Below, in pieces: positions 17,293-25,377 of a DNA stretch of 33,184 nt. The position numbers and the translations under genes are program-made. Source of the DNA: SKVR01 sp964410015 (GTDB lineage: Bacteria > Bacteroidota > Bacteroidia > Bacteroidales > UBA7960). The DNA lies in the NCBI GenBank assembly GCA_964410015.1, contig CAYPFV010000017.1, positions 1 through 33,184 of the forward strand, in the 5' to 3' direction. The stretch's first letter is position 1; every line of letters begins with the position of its first letter. Below the pieces are notes generated by a model. It was not told the origin of the DNA. It saw only the letters and a list, made by a program, of their open reading frames with translations, and made no database searches.

Positions 17293-18316
17293 AAAGTCTT
17301 CCCTGCTGAAGGTTTTTGATGCGGCCCATGTGCTTATAAGCGGCTTCGGTAGCTTCTCGTCCTCTTGGAGTGCGCATCAGGTATCCTTCCTGAATCAAAA
17401 AAGGTTCATAAACTTCTTCAATGGTTCCGGGGTCTTCACCAACAGCTGTAGCAATGGTGGTAAGGCCAACGGGTCCCCCTTTAAACTTATCAATAATGGT
17501 CAGCAGAAGTTTGTTATCCATTTCATCCAGTCCGTTTTTATCTACATTGAGTGCATCCAGTCCGTATTGAGCAATATCCATATCAATGCTTCCATTACCT
17601 TTTACCTGTGCAAAGTCTCGAACCCTTCTGAGTAAAGCATTGGCAATACGCGGAGTACCTCTGCTTCTGCGTGCAATTTCCATGGCAGAGTCTTCATGAA
17701 TAGCAACATTGATAATAGAGGCAGACCTTTTGATGATGGTATTGAGTAAATTGACATCGTAATAGTTAAGGCGTGCATTGATGCCGAAGCGGGCGCGCAG
17801 GGGAGAGGTAAGTAGGCCCGACCGGGTAGTGGCACCAATAAGGGTAAAAGGGCTAAGCGCAATTTCAATACTACGGGCATTGGGACCTGTTTCGATCATG
17901 ATGTCAATTTTGTAATCTTCCATGGCAGAGTAAAGATATTCTTCCACCACCGGGCTTAGGCGGTGAATTTCATCAATAAAAAGTACGTCTTTTTCTTCCA
18001 GGTTGGTAAGCAACCCAGCCAGGTCGCCAGGTTTATCGAGAACCGGTCCGGAGGTAATTTTGATGCCTACCCCCATTTCGTTGGCAATGATGTGTGCCAG
18101 GGTAGTTTTTCCCAGGCCGGGAGGGCCGTGCAAAAGAACGTGGTCGAGAGCCTCATTACGCTGCCGGGCGGCATCAACGAAAACCTTCAGGTTGTCAATA
18201 ATTTTTGCCTGACCGGTAAAACTGCTAAACTCCGCCGGGCGAAGCGCTTTTTCATATTCCCTTTCGGCATTGCTCAACGATTTGGCTTCCGGGTTTAAAT
18301 ATTCGTTTTTCGGCAT
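17285..18316 (-). CDS. ruvB: Holliday junction branch migration helicase RuvB
   Basis: AAA+ motor of the RuvAB complex, 343 residues, the usual length. Order of motifs: Walker A GPPGLGKTT (about 65-73), Walker B VLFIDEIHRL, sensor I GATTRSG, arginine-finger region SPLRARFG, sensor II GTPRIANALLRR and the C-terminal winged helix with DEMDNKLLLTIIDKFKGGPV (quoted by its core) and the final RGREATEAAYKHMG. It works at recombination intermediates with RuvA and RuvC, neither of which is in the window. It is the first gene of a two-gene unit with queG. Confidence 0.98.
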   Translation of the reverse strand: MPKNEYLNPEAKSLSNAEREYEKALRPAEFSSFTGQAKIIDNLKVFVDAARQRNEALDHVLLHGPPGLGKTTLAHIIANEMGVGIKITSGPVLDKPGDLAGLLTNLEEKDVLFIDEIHRLSPVVEEYLYSAMEDYKIDIMIETGPNARSIEIALSPFTLIGATTRSGLLTSPLRARFGINARLNYYDVNLLNTIIKRSASIINVAIHEDSAMEIARRSRGTPRIANALLRRVRDFAQVKGNGSIDMDIAQYGLDALNVDKNGLDEMDNKLLLTIIDKFKGGPVGLTTIATAVGEDPGTIEEVYEPFLIQEGYLMRTPRGREATEAAYKHMGRIKNLQQGRLFD

Positions 18317-18423
18317 GGATTTTCTGAAAAATTAATACAGATTTTTTTGATTGCTGATTGCTGTTCAAAAGGTTTTGATATGGTTCCTTTTTTGATGTAA
18401 TGTTATCATAATAAACTTTTGTG

Positions 18424-18431
18424 CAAAGTTA
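18424..18431 (-). promoter_or_regulatory. Candidate ruvB-queG promoter -7 element
   Basis: Read on the minus strand this is TAACTTTG, a full match to the Bacteroidetes -7 consensus TAnnTTTG, about 108 bases before the ruvB start. A clear -33 TTTG at the right distance is missing (there is only a T-run). It overlaps the palindrome GTTAC-ATAAA-GTAAC, which could be an operator. Confidence 0.35.
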
Positions 18432-18541
18432 CATAAAGTAACACAAAAAAATGGATTATTGCATTTATCCACAGTTAAATCATGTAACTCTGCAGAATGT
18501 TTTTAGTATAAAATTGAAAAGTTTTCTTTCTTTGATATGCT

Positions 18542-18593
18542 TTTCCTGAAGTTTTTTATATAAGTATAATCTGCTGGTTTTTACTTCAGGAAA
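18542..18593. repeat. 11-bp inverted repeat upstream of usp
   Basis: TTTCCTGAAGT (18542-18552) and ACTTCAGGAAA (18583-18593) are perfect inverse complements separated by 30 A/T-rich bases. No T-run follows on either strand, so this is not an ordinary terminator. It lies 155 bases before the usp start. Confidence 0.5.
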
Positions 18594-18748
18594 CAAATAA
18601 ATATAGAAATAAAACGAAAAAAAATATGTGTTATATTAGTTTTCAATGTTAAGCAGGTTATAAATGTAAAATATTTCTGATTTTTCGCTATTTTTACCTT
18701 ACCAATAAACAATAAAAATAATTACTGATTTACTAAAACCGGAAAGAT

Positions 18749-19600
18749 ATGAAAGAAATAGTAGTTGCTGTTGATTTTTCCTCGTGTTCCATCAATGCTA
18801 CCCGGCATGCTGTAAATATTGCCAATGCCTACGATGCCAATATAACCTTGCTACACGTTTGCAAACCTTGCAGTGATGAGTCTGTTTATCCTGATACTAA
18901 AGACATTCATTACCAGGAGGCGCAAAAAAGGTTAAAGGACATCAAAACCGATTTATCTCCACTGGTAAAAAACGAACTTCGCATCAAAATAAGAGAAGGA
19001 AAAGTTTACAATGAAATTGTAAAAGAGGTAAAAGAAAGGGATGCTATTTTCCTGATTGCTGGTACACATGGTATATCTGGTTTCGAAGAGTATTTTATTG
19101 GCAGCAATTCTTACCGGTTGGTCTCTTTATCGCCTGCACCTATGATCACCATTCGTACAATGTTCCAGAAAAAAGAGATCAAAAAGATTCTTTTTCCGGT
19201 TGATTCTTCATCAGATACGCGGCAAAAAACAAATATTGCCACTGAATTAGCAAGAAAACTGGATGCCGAGATCCGTGTTTTAGGTGTTTATGATACGGGG
19301 TTGAAAGATTTACGGAAAAAAGTTAAAAATTATTCTTTGCAGGTAAAATCTGTGTTTGATAAGAAAGAATTAAAATGCTCTATTGACTTTGCAGAAGGAA
19401 AGAAAGCATCCGGCATCATACTGGATTATATAGGCATTCATGATCTTGATATGGTGGTTATGATGTCAGATAAAGACAGTAGTACCATGATTATTGGCAA
19501 TGAAGCACAACGTATTATCAACCATGCTCCTGTCCCCGTATTAAGTATACACCCTATTCTAACCAGCAGTTCTGATTTTAAACTTAGCGGATCAGGATAA
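18749..19600 (+). CDS. Universal stress protein, tandem UspA domains
   Basis: A 283-residue cytoplasmic protein made of two UspA domains (about 1-140 and 145-275). Domain 1 begins MKEIVVAVDFSSCSINATRH and has AIFLIAGTHGISGFEEYFIG followed by a short SNSYRLV segment. Domain 2 begins KKILFPVDSSSDTRQ and ends with VVMMSDKDSSTMIIGNEAQ and the final APVPVLSI. The nucleotide-loop pattern Gly-x2-Gly-x9-Gly-Ser is only partly kept in each half, so ATP binding is uncertain. Such proteins are induced by starvation or other stress. It is 26 bases before the LuxE-like gene and probably forms a unit with it. Confidence 0.9.
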   Translation: MKEIVVAVDFSSCSINATRHAVNIANAYDANITLLHVCKPCSDESVYPDTKDIHYQEAQKRLKDIKTDLSPLVKNELRIKIREGKVYNEIVKEVKERDAIFLIAGTHGISGFEEYFIGSNSYRLVSLSPAPMITIRTMFQKKEIKKILFPVDSSSDTRQKTNIATELARKLDAEIRVLGVYDTGLKDLRKKVKNYSLQVKSVFDKKELKCSIDFAEGKKASGIILDYIGIHDLDMVVMMSDKDSSTMIIGNEAQRIINHAPVPVLSIHPILTSSSDFKLSGSG

Positions 19601-19626
19601 TCTTTTCTTTTTCTACCCGTTGACAT

Positions 19627-20628
19627 ATGATCAAAATTCCTGCAAGAGAATATTTACTTGAACATATTTTTAACCTGGATAATCAAGATGATTTTCGAAA
19701 ACTTGCTATTCAGGTTTTTCAGTATCAGTATCAGAATAACCCAATTTACAAAAGGTTTGCAGACTGTTTGGTTCCTGATTATACAAAGGTTCAGCAACTG
19801 GAAGATATACCCTTTTTACCCATTGAATTTTTTAAATGGCAAAAGGTATATACAGGACAGTTTTATCCGAAAATCATATTTACAAGTAGTGGTACCACAG
19901 GTATGCAACCCTCAAGGCATTTTGTAAGAGATCTTTCTCTTTACGAAAAAAGTTTTTTAAAGGGGTTTCATCTTTTTCTTGGAGATATTTCTCAATATGC
20001 CATTTTGGCTCTTTTACCCTCATACCTTGAAAGAGAGCACTCTTCGCTGATTTACATGGTAGAAAAGCTTATAAAATATTCCGCTCATCCGCATAGCGGG
20101 TTTTACCTTTATGACTATAACCGTTTGCGTGAAAAAATAGAATCTTTGATTCACGCTAAACAAAAAATATTGCTGATAGGAGTTACTTTTGCTTTACTCG
20201 AAATGGCAGAAAAGCACTATGTAGATGCACCCAATATGATTGTAATGGAAACCGGTGGCATGAAAGGACGCAGAAAAGAGATGATTCGTCAGGAACTTCA
20301 TCATTTGCTAAGGCAAGGGTTTGGTGTACAAAAAATTTATTCTGAGTATGGTATGACAGAATTGCTTTCACAGGCCTATTCCTTGGGTAATGGAATTTTT
20401 CAAACACCTCCGTGGTTGAATATTCTGATGCGCGATATGAACGATCCCAAAAACTATGTTCCTGATGAAAAAACCGGTGCCATTTCGGTTATTGATCTGG
20501 CCAATATTGATTCCTGCGCGTTTATCGCTACCCAGGATCTGGGGAAAAAGTACACTGATGGTTCGTTTGAAGTACTGGGCAGATATGACAACAGCGATGT
20601 AAGAGGTTGTAACCTCATGGTTGAATAA
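19627..20628 (+). CDS. LuxE/PaaK-like acyl-protein synthetase
   Basis: A 333-residue member of the adenylate-forming superfamily in its short LuxE form. The ATP-phosphate loop TSSGTTGMQPSRH (about 86-98) is intact, and KIYSEYGMTELLSQAYS near 240 fits the A5-type motif that binds adenylate. The FLPIEFFKWQKVYTG stretch before the loop is also typical of the family. In luminous bacteria LuxE activates fatty acids as acyl-AMP for a reductase. In Bacteroidetes these genes occur without lux genes and are annotated only as acyl transferases. No LuxC-like reductase or acyl carrier is nearby, so substrate and acceptor are unknown. Confidence 0.85.
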   Translation: MIKIPAREYLLEHIFNLDNQDDFRKLAIQVFQYQYQNNPIYKRFADCLVPDYTKVQQLEDIPFLPIEFFKWQKVYTGQFYPKIIFTSSGTTGMQPSRHFVRDLSLYEKSFLKGFHLFLGDISQYAILALLPSYLEREHSSLIYMVEKLIKYSAHPHSGFYLYDYNRLREKIESLIHAKQKILLIGVTFALLEMAEKHYVDAPNMIVMETGGMKGRRKEMIRQELHHLLRQGFGVQKIYSEYGMTELLSQAYSLGNGIFQTPPWLNILMRDMNDPKNYVPDEKTGAISVIDLANIDSCAFIATQDLGKKYTDGSFEVLGRYDNSDVRGCNLMVE

Positions 20629-20970
20629 AACAAGGTTGTATTTTTTGTCCATACTACCAAATCTAATCATCCGCGTGTGTGTCAAAATTTTTTTCATGGC
20701 TCGGTTGGTCTCTAAAAATTTGCTTCTTTCGTTGGGGGAAAATTGTCAAAACAAAAATTTTATCTCTATTTATAAATTATATTAACTATTTTTGATTCAA
20801 GTAATAAAATCATGTTTACTTGATAGTGTTGACAAGATTTCAGGAAGAATGAAACCATTCACACTGTCAATATCAGGAAAGACAACAATATCATTTTGAA
20901 TCTTCTGCATTTTTATCTTAATGATAAAGGTGATAAGTTCTGGGAATTAATCCAAATTCTTTATCAGGGA
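20629..20970 (+). promoter_or_regulatory. 5' region of the adenylate cyclase gene, with promoter candidate and structured leader
   Basis: There is no gene in these 342 bases. TATTTTTG at 20787-20794 is a full match to the -7 consensus TAnnTTTG, without a clear -33. Downstream, TGATA (20821-20825) and TTGACA (20829-20834) pair with TATCA (20871-20875) and TGTCAA (20865-20870), forming 11 base pairs with a 3-base bulge. Inside is a small stem GAATG-AAAC-CATTC (20848-20861). A competing pairing AGTGT (20825-20829) / ACACT (20861-20865) uses overlapping bases. If the promoter is right, the transcript has a leader of about 170 bases. Confidence 0.4.
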
Positions 20971-23028
20971 ATGAAAAGAATAAGAATTTCACTTTTGGCA
21001 ATGGTTATATGGGTTATTCCCTCATTAAACTCATATGGTAATGATTTTAAAGCCCGTGAGGGTATTCTTGATGCCAGTGATTATTTCACCTCTGACAGAA
21101 ACATACTTTCACTTGATGGTGAATGGGAATTTTACCCCAATGAATTACTGATTCCCGGTCAGGATTCCATCAATACCCCACCAAAGTATAAGAATCTTCC
21201 TGGTTTACTAACAGAAAACCCCTGGAAAATACGTCAGAATGTTGATTATGCGACCTACCGGTTGAGGGTTATCAATGCAGGATTATCCGAACAAATCAGT
21301 ATAAAAAACAATGAAATTGCCGGAGCATGGCGGTTATATCTTAATGGGAAAAAAATATTGGCCAATGGATTGGTGTCTTCCGATCCAAAAGAAGAAAAGA
21401 TTCATTATCATCCTTCTATCACTACCCTTGTATCAGACCAGGATACTCTTGATTTTGTATTGCAGATTTCCGGGCATACTCATCCCCGCAGTGGTATTTA
21501 TAAATCCTTTCGTATTGGTGAGGAGCATTTTTTGCAAAAGGAGCATCTTTTTTATATAGGGTTCGATTTCTTTTTGCTGGGAAGCATGCTCATTATGGTT
21601 TTTTATCATCTGAGTATGTTTTTTGTAGCGCGCAAAGAGTATTCTTCTTTGTATTTCAGTTTTTTTGTTCTGCTGATCTCTTTTCGGATTTTTGCCACTG
21701 GCGAAGAAACTATATTTTTATTTTTTCCTGAATTACCTTATTTCATTTTATTAAAAATAAAATATGCTGCTTTCTATTTAGCACCAATTTTTTTCATTCT
21801 TTTTTTAAGACAAATATTCCGTAAAGAGGTAGATATTAAATTGTTAAAGATATTTATTTATATCTCACTGAGTTTTACCCTGGTTATACTTGCTTTTCCT
21901 CCGTCTGTTTTTATATACACCCTTTTGCCATATCAGTTTTATATTATTGTGGCAAGTGGTATTGTAATTAATTGGTTGTGGAAAGCAATGCGTAATAAAA
22001 AACAGGGCTCTCTTGTTTTTTTTATTGGTGGATTGATCATGTTTTCGACCCTGGTATACGATCTGGCTTTGCATGTAACCGGGAGTGAGGGAAAAGAATT
22101 TTTCCCGTTGGGTTTATTGGTTTTCATTTTGTGTCAGTCTTATGTTTTATCATTAAAATACAGTAGAATACTAAAAAAAAATCATGCTTTGCTAAATGAG
22201 CTGGACTACAAAAATAAAAATCTGGAGCGGATGGTGTCAGAGCGCACCCATGAACTGATCACACAAAAAGACCTTCTTTTGAAGACCAATCGTGAGTTGG
22301 AGATGCAAAAAAGAAATATGATGGATCAGGGAATGATGATGGAAGAAATCAATGAGTTACTGCAAAAAGAGAAGGAAAAATCAGATCATTTGCTTTTGAA
22401 TGTTTTACCCAAAGCAATTGCTGATGAGTTGAAACTACAGGGAAAATCCACCGCGCACAGTTATCCTGTAGTTACGGTATTGTTTATAGATTTTGTAGGA
22501 TTTTCTGTATTTGCCGAAACACTCGACCCTAATTTATTGCTTGAAGACCTCCATTTTTACTTTGCTAATTTTGATGATGTAACCCGAAAATATAATCTTG
22601 AAAAGATCAAGACCATAGGTGATGCCTATATGTGTGCAGGAGGATTATACGAAAATGCTGGTGCTGAGAGTGTAAAAGCTTCCATTTATGCCGCTTTTGA
22701 GATCAGCCAATTTATGAAAGATTATGCTGAAGAAAAAGACAGTTTAAATGAAGTTTTCCTGGATTGCCGCATAGGTGTGCACACCGGCCCAGTGATAGCA
22801 GGTGTGGTGGGGAAATCAAAATTTTCTTTTGATATATGGGGTCCTACTGTAAATATTGCAAAACGTATGGAATCAGCCTGCGAGCCCGGGAAAATAAACA
22901 TCTCTGAAGACACCTACAATTATATTAAGGATGATTTTATTTGCTCCTCAAGGGGACTTATCACGGTAAAGCATGAGAAAAAGGTAAGAATGTATTACGT
23001 AGATGGCATCAGATCGGGCAAGCAATAA
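20971..23028 (+). CDS. Membrane adenylate cyclase with 7TM-DISM-like sensor
   Basis: The ATG at 20971 gives 685 residues and a signal peptide (MKRIRI, hydrophobic to about residue 20). An upstream ATG at 20896 would add 25 residues without that character. Order: extracytoplasmic beta-sandwich domain opening SLDGEWEFYPNEL, seven or so membrane helices (about 185-400), coiled coil (about 405-475) and a class III cyclase domain. The cyclase domain has metal ligands D507 (FIDFVGFS) and D551 (GDAYM), adenine-selecting K547 and D621 (FDIWG), and transition-state N628 and R632. These residues predict an active adenylate rather than guanylate cyclase. The layout implies sensing of an external ligand and release of cAMP. 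It converges on the next gene with 4 bases between stops. Confidence 0.9.
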   Translation: MKRIRISLLAMVIWVIPSLNSYGNDFKAREGILDASDYFTSDRNILSLDGEWEFYPNELLIPGQDSINTPPKYKNLPGLLTENPWKIRQNVDYATYRLRVINAGLSEQISIKNNEIAGAWRLYLNGKKILANGLVSSDPKEEKIHYHPSITTLVSDQDTLDFVLQISGHTHPRSGIYKSFRIGEEHFLQKEHLFYIGFDFFLLGSMLIMVFYHLSMFFVARKEYSSLYFSFFVLLISFRIFATGEETIFLFFPELPYFILLKIKYAAFYLAPIFFILFLRQIFRKEVDIKLLKIFIYISLSFTLVILAFPPSVFIYTLLPYQFYIIVASGIVINWLWKAMRNKKQGSLVFFIGGLIMFSTLVYDLALHVTGSEGKEFFPLGLLVFILCQSYVLSLKYSRILKKNHALLNELDYKNKNLERMVSERTHELITQKDLLLKTNRELEMQKRNMMDQGMMMEEINELLQKEKEKSDHLLLNVLPKAIADELKLQGKSTAHSYPVVTVLFIDFVGFSVFAETLDPNLLLEDLHFYFANFDDVTRKYNLEKIKTIGDAYMCAGGLYENAGAESVKASIYAAFEISQFMKDYAEEKDSLNEVFLDCRIGVHTGPVIAGVVGKSKFSFDIWGPTVNIAKRMESACEPGKINISEDTYNYIKDDFICSSRGLITVKHEKKVRMYYVDGIRSGKQ

Positions 23029-23032
23029 TTGA

Positions 23033-23494
23033 TCAACGGTAGATCATCCCCACAATTTTTTCAAGACCTTCTTTGTCGGTTTCATCGAAAGAATTCAACG
23101 CTTTACTGTCTACATCCAAAACAGCGGTTATGTTATGTTGATCATCGAAGACAGGAACCACAATTTCACTGTTTGAACGTCCGTCGCAGGCGATATGCCC
23201 CGGAAAATTATGGACATTGGGAACGATAACTGTTTCCTTTTTGTTGACACCAGACCAGCAAACCCCCTGGTTTCTGGTAAGCAACTGGCAAGCTACTGGT
23301 CCCTGATAGGGTCCTGCAAAAAGATCAGAATTCTCTAACAAGTAAAAACCGGTCCAAAAGAAATAATCCATTTTATGATGTAAAACAGCTGCAATGGTTG
23401 CCATTTTCGACAATGTATTACCAGGTTTTTTCAGTAAGTCGTCGAGTTGGTCTGTTATCCTGGAATATCTTCCTGCTTTTATTTTTTGGTCCAT
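23033..23494 (-). CDS. msrC: Free methionine-(R)-sulfoxide reductase (GAF domain)
   Basis: A 153-residue GAF-fold enzyme that reduces free methionine-R-sulfoxide with thioredoxin, repairing oxidised methionine pools. The family signature is clear: WTGFYLL, GPYQGPVACQ, GVCW and FPGHIACDGRSNSEIVVPV. The three redox cysteines are C69, C79 and C103, with the same 10 and 24 residue spacing as C84, C94 and C118 of the E. coli enzyme (YebR). Length is normal. It lies downstream of tryptophanase on the same strand (55 bases) and could be co-transcribed with it. Confidence 0.95.
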   Translation of the reverse strand: MDQKIKAGRYSRITDQLDDLLKKPGNTLSKMATIAAVLHHKMDYFFWTGFYLLENSDLFAGPYQGPVACQLLTRNQGVCWSGVNKKETVIVPNVHNFPGHIACDGRSNSEIVVPVFDDQHNITAVLDVDSKALNSFDETDKEGLEKIVGMIYR

Positions 23495-23549
23495 AAAAAA
23501 TTTTGAATATATTATTTTGCAGGTGGAAACGTTCCAATTCGTTGATTGT

Positions 23550-24929
23550 TCATAAAACCCTTTCCAATTCTACCGTAAAGTGTCTTAAAATGGGAGCTTC
23601 TTTTACGATTCTGAATCCTTTTCTGATCTCCATGCGCTTTTCCCAAACATTTGCCAGTCCGGCGGCAATATAATTCATATGATTATGTGTATAAACTCTG
23701 CGGGGTATAGCCAGTCGAAGCAGTTCGAGAAGTGGGTACCTGTTCTCTCGTGTTACAGGGTTTCTGTCAGCCATCAGCGTACCGATTTCTGCTGCACGCA
23801 CACCACATTCAACATAAAGTTCAATAGCGAGTGTTTGAGCAATGTATTGTTCCTTTGGTAAGTTGGGCAAAAACTTTTTAGCATCAATAAAAACTGCATG
23901 ACCCCCTGTAGGTTTCTGAATGGGTATACCCAATTCTTTTAGTTTATTACCCAGATAGGCAACCTGTTTTATCCTCGAATCGAGGTAATCAAATTCCGTA
24001 CCTTCATCCAAACCTTGCGCCAATGCGCCCAGGTCGCGTCCTGCCATACCACCATAGGTTAAAAATCCCTCAAACATAATATTGAAAACACTTGATTTTT
24101 CGAATAACTCACGATCACGCAAAGCAATAAAACCGCCAATGTTTACAATTGCATCTTTTTTACTGCTCATGGTAGCGCCATCGGCATAGGAAAACATTTC
24201 CTTTACGATCTCCTTGATCGATTTATCTGCATAACCTTCTTCGCGGGTCTTGATAAAATAGGCATTCTCGGCAAATCGCGCAGCATCAAAAATGGTAAGT
24301 ACACCGTATTTTTTACACAAGGCAGATACTTGTTTTATATTTTCCATAGAAACAGGTTGTCCGCCAGAGGTGTTGCAGGTTACCGTAATGATACACAAGG
24401 GTATTTTTTGGCGTGGATAGGTTTTGAAAACTTCTTCCAGTTTTTCCAGATCAATGTTGCCTTTAAAAGGATGATAAACGGATGTATGATATGCCTTATC
24501 GATGGTGCAGTCAATGGCTGTTGCCTTGCGGTATTCAATATGACCTTTTGTAGTGTCAAAATGTGAATTACCTGGTACTACATCTCCCTCTTTTATCAGT
24601 GCAGAAAACAAAACGTTTTCTGCTGCACGACCCTGATGTGTGGGGAGAAAATAGGGCATACCCAGTAATTCTTCAATTTTATTTTTCAACTTCCTGAAAG
24701 AAACCGAACCGGCATAACTCTCATCGCCCAGCATAATCTCTGACCACTGATACTGACTCATGGCGCCAGTGCCTGAATCGGTTAGTAAATCGATAAACAC
24801 CTGCTCACTTTTCAGGTTGAAAACATTATAATGAGCATCTTTTATCCAATTTTCGCGTTGCTTACGGGTGCTTCTGTAAAGAGGTTCTACTACCTTTATT
24901 TTATAGGGTTCTGCATAGGGTAATTCCAT
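23550..24929 (-). CDS. tnaA: Tryptophanase (L-tryptophan indole-lyase)
   Basis: PLP-dependent beta-eliminating lyase of 459 residues that splits tryptophan to indole, pyruvate and ammonia; the family also acts on cysteine and serine. Core motifs: LLTDSGTGAMS, PTHQGRAAEN, FDAARFAENAYF with the cofactor aspartate D215, and MSSKKDAIVN with the PLP lysine (K257 or K258). Tryptophanase is preferred over tyrosine phenol-lyase because it reads FDTTKGH and GVRAAEIG, as tryptophanases do, where tyrosine phenol-lyase has FTTTRYH and the tyrosine-binding arginine in RSMERG. No permease gene (tnaB) follows. A promoter and a short leader ORF lie upstream (25018-25165). Confidence 0.93.
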   Translation of the reverse strand: MELPYAEPYKIKVVEPLYRSTRKQRENWIKDAHYNVFNLKSEQVFIDLLTDSGTGAMSQYQWSEIMLGDESYAGSVSFRKLKNKIEELLGMPYFLPTHQGRAAENVLFSALIKEGDVVPGNSHFDTTKGHIEYRKATAIDCTIDKAYHTSVYHPFKGNIDLEKLEEVFKTYPRQKIPLCIITVTCNTSGGQPVSMENIKQVSALCKKYGVLTIFDAARFAENAYFIKTREEGYADKSIKEIVKEMFSYADGATMSSKKDAIVNIGGFIALRDRELFEKSSVFNIMFEGFLTYGGMAGRDLGALAQGLDEGTEFDYLDSRIKQVAYLGNKLKELGIPIQKPTGGHAVFIDAKKFLPNLPKEQYIAQTLAIELYVECGVRAAEIGTLMADRNPVTRENRYPLLELLRLAIPRRVYTHNHMNYIAAGLANVWEKRMEIRKGFRIVKEAPILRHFTVELERVL

Positions 24930-25017
24930 AGCATCTTCAAATTTAAGATAATAAATAATGTGTTTTTAAGAAAAAAGGTGATTGTTTTTTTTGCAAACAG
25001 CAAATGCCCGCCAAATA

Positions 25018-25113
25018 TCAGCAGGAGAGAAAAGGATAGGTATCGCGACGCTTCAGGTTGCGGTATATATCTTGTCGTTTTTGCTTGCTGTTAAACGGAT
25101 TGAGGATGGTCAT
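25018..25113 (-). CDS. Candidate leader ORF of tryptophanase (31 codons)
   Basis: This frame starts about 20 bases after a good promoter and ends 88 bases before the tnaA start. It encodes 31 residues beginning MTILNPFNSKQKRQD and ending RRDTYPFLSC. It is basic and polar with no Trp, so it is not a simple copy of the E. coli TnaC arrest peptide, which needs a Trp and a terminal Pro. No terminator hairpin was found between it and tnaA. Its place at the very start of the predicted transcript is the only support; it might be chance. Confidence 0.35.
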   Translation of the reverse strand: MTILNPFNSKQKRQDIYRNLKRRDTYPFLSC

Positions 25114-25135
25114 AACAGAACAGTTTTCTTGTATA

Positions 25136-25165
25136 CAAAAGTAAAAAATTTCCTTTGAATACAAA
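25136..25165 (-). promoter_or_regulatory. Promoter of tnaA (-33 TTTG, -7 TACTTTTG)
   Basis: On the minus strand, TTTG (25165-25162) is followed after 18 bases by TACTTTTG (25143-25136), a full match to the Bacteroidetes housekeeping consensus TTTG / TAnnTTTG at close to the normal spacing. The start of transcription would fall near 25128, leaving about 200 bases of leader before tnaA. Confidence 0.6.
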
Positions 25166-25241
25166 CTGGTGTATTGCACTCAAATCTGTGAATACAGGTA
25201 TTTTAAACAGAATACAGAAGATTTTTGATTATGTAAAAGAT

Positions 25242-25371
25242 GAGTTTACTCTGAAAAGATTATTATCCACAAATTTCACAAATTAACACTGATTTATATC
25301 GTTGATTACCATGGTAATAAGAATTTAATATTTTCACTAATGAACTAAAAATGACTTTTCGTAGCAGACTC
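25242..25371 (-). mobile_element. MITE-like inverted-repeat element, copy 3 (complete, diverged)
   Basis: Another 130-bp element, inverted relative to the copy at 15998-16127. Its ends are GAGTTTACTCTGAAAA and TTTTCGTAGCAGACTC, and it is flanked by the perfect 6-bp direct repeat AAAGAT (25236-25241 and 25372-25377). About 50 bases at one end (TTCACAAATT and TTATCCACAAA region) align with copy 2 at roughly four in five positions; the other half is hardly alike. It lies between the tnaA promoter and the cysE leader, about 75 bases upstream of the tnaA -33 element. Confidence 0.7.
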
Positions 25372-25377
25372 AAAGAT

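Larger units (their letters stand above)
18317..18748. other. Divergent promoter region between ruvB and usp
   Basis: These 432 AT-rich bases hold no gene. They contain a candidate ruvB -7 element (18424-18431), which overlaps a small palindrome GTTAC-ATAAA-GTAAC (18428-18442), and an 11-bp inverted repeat at 18542-18593, both described separately. I see no clear -33/-7 pair for the usp gene. Confidence 0.5.

Noticed and set aside
23550..24929. Tyrosine phenol-lyase
   Set aside because: It lacks the arginine of the RSMERG motif and the FTTTRYH segment; AEIG and FDTTKGH point to tryptophanase.
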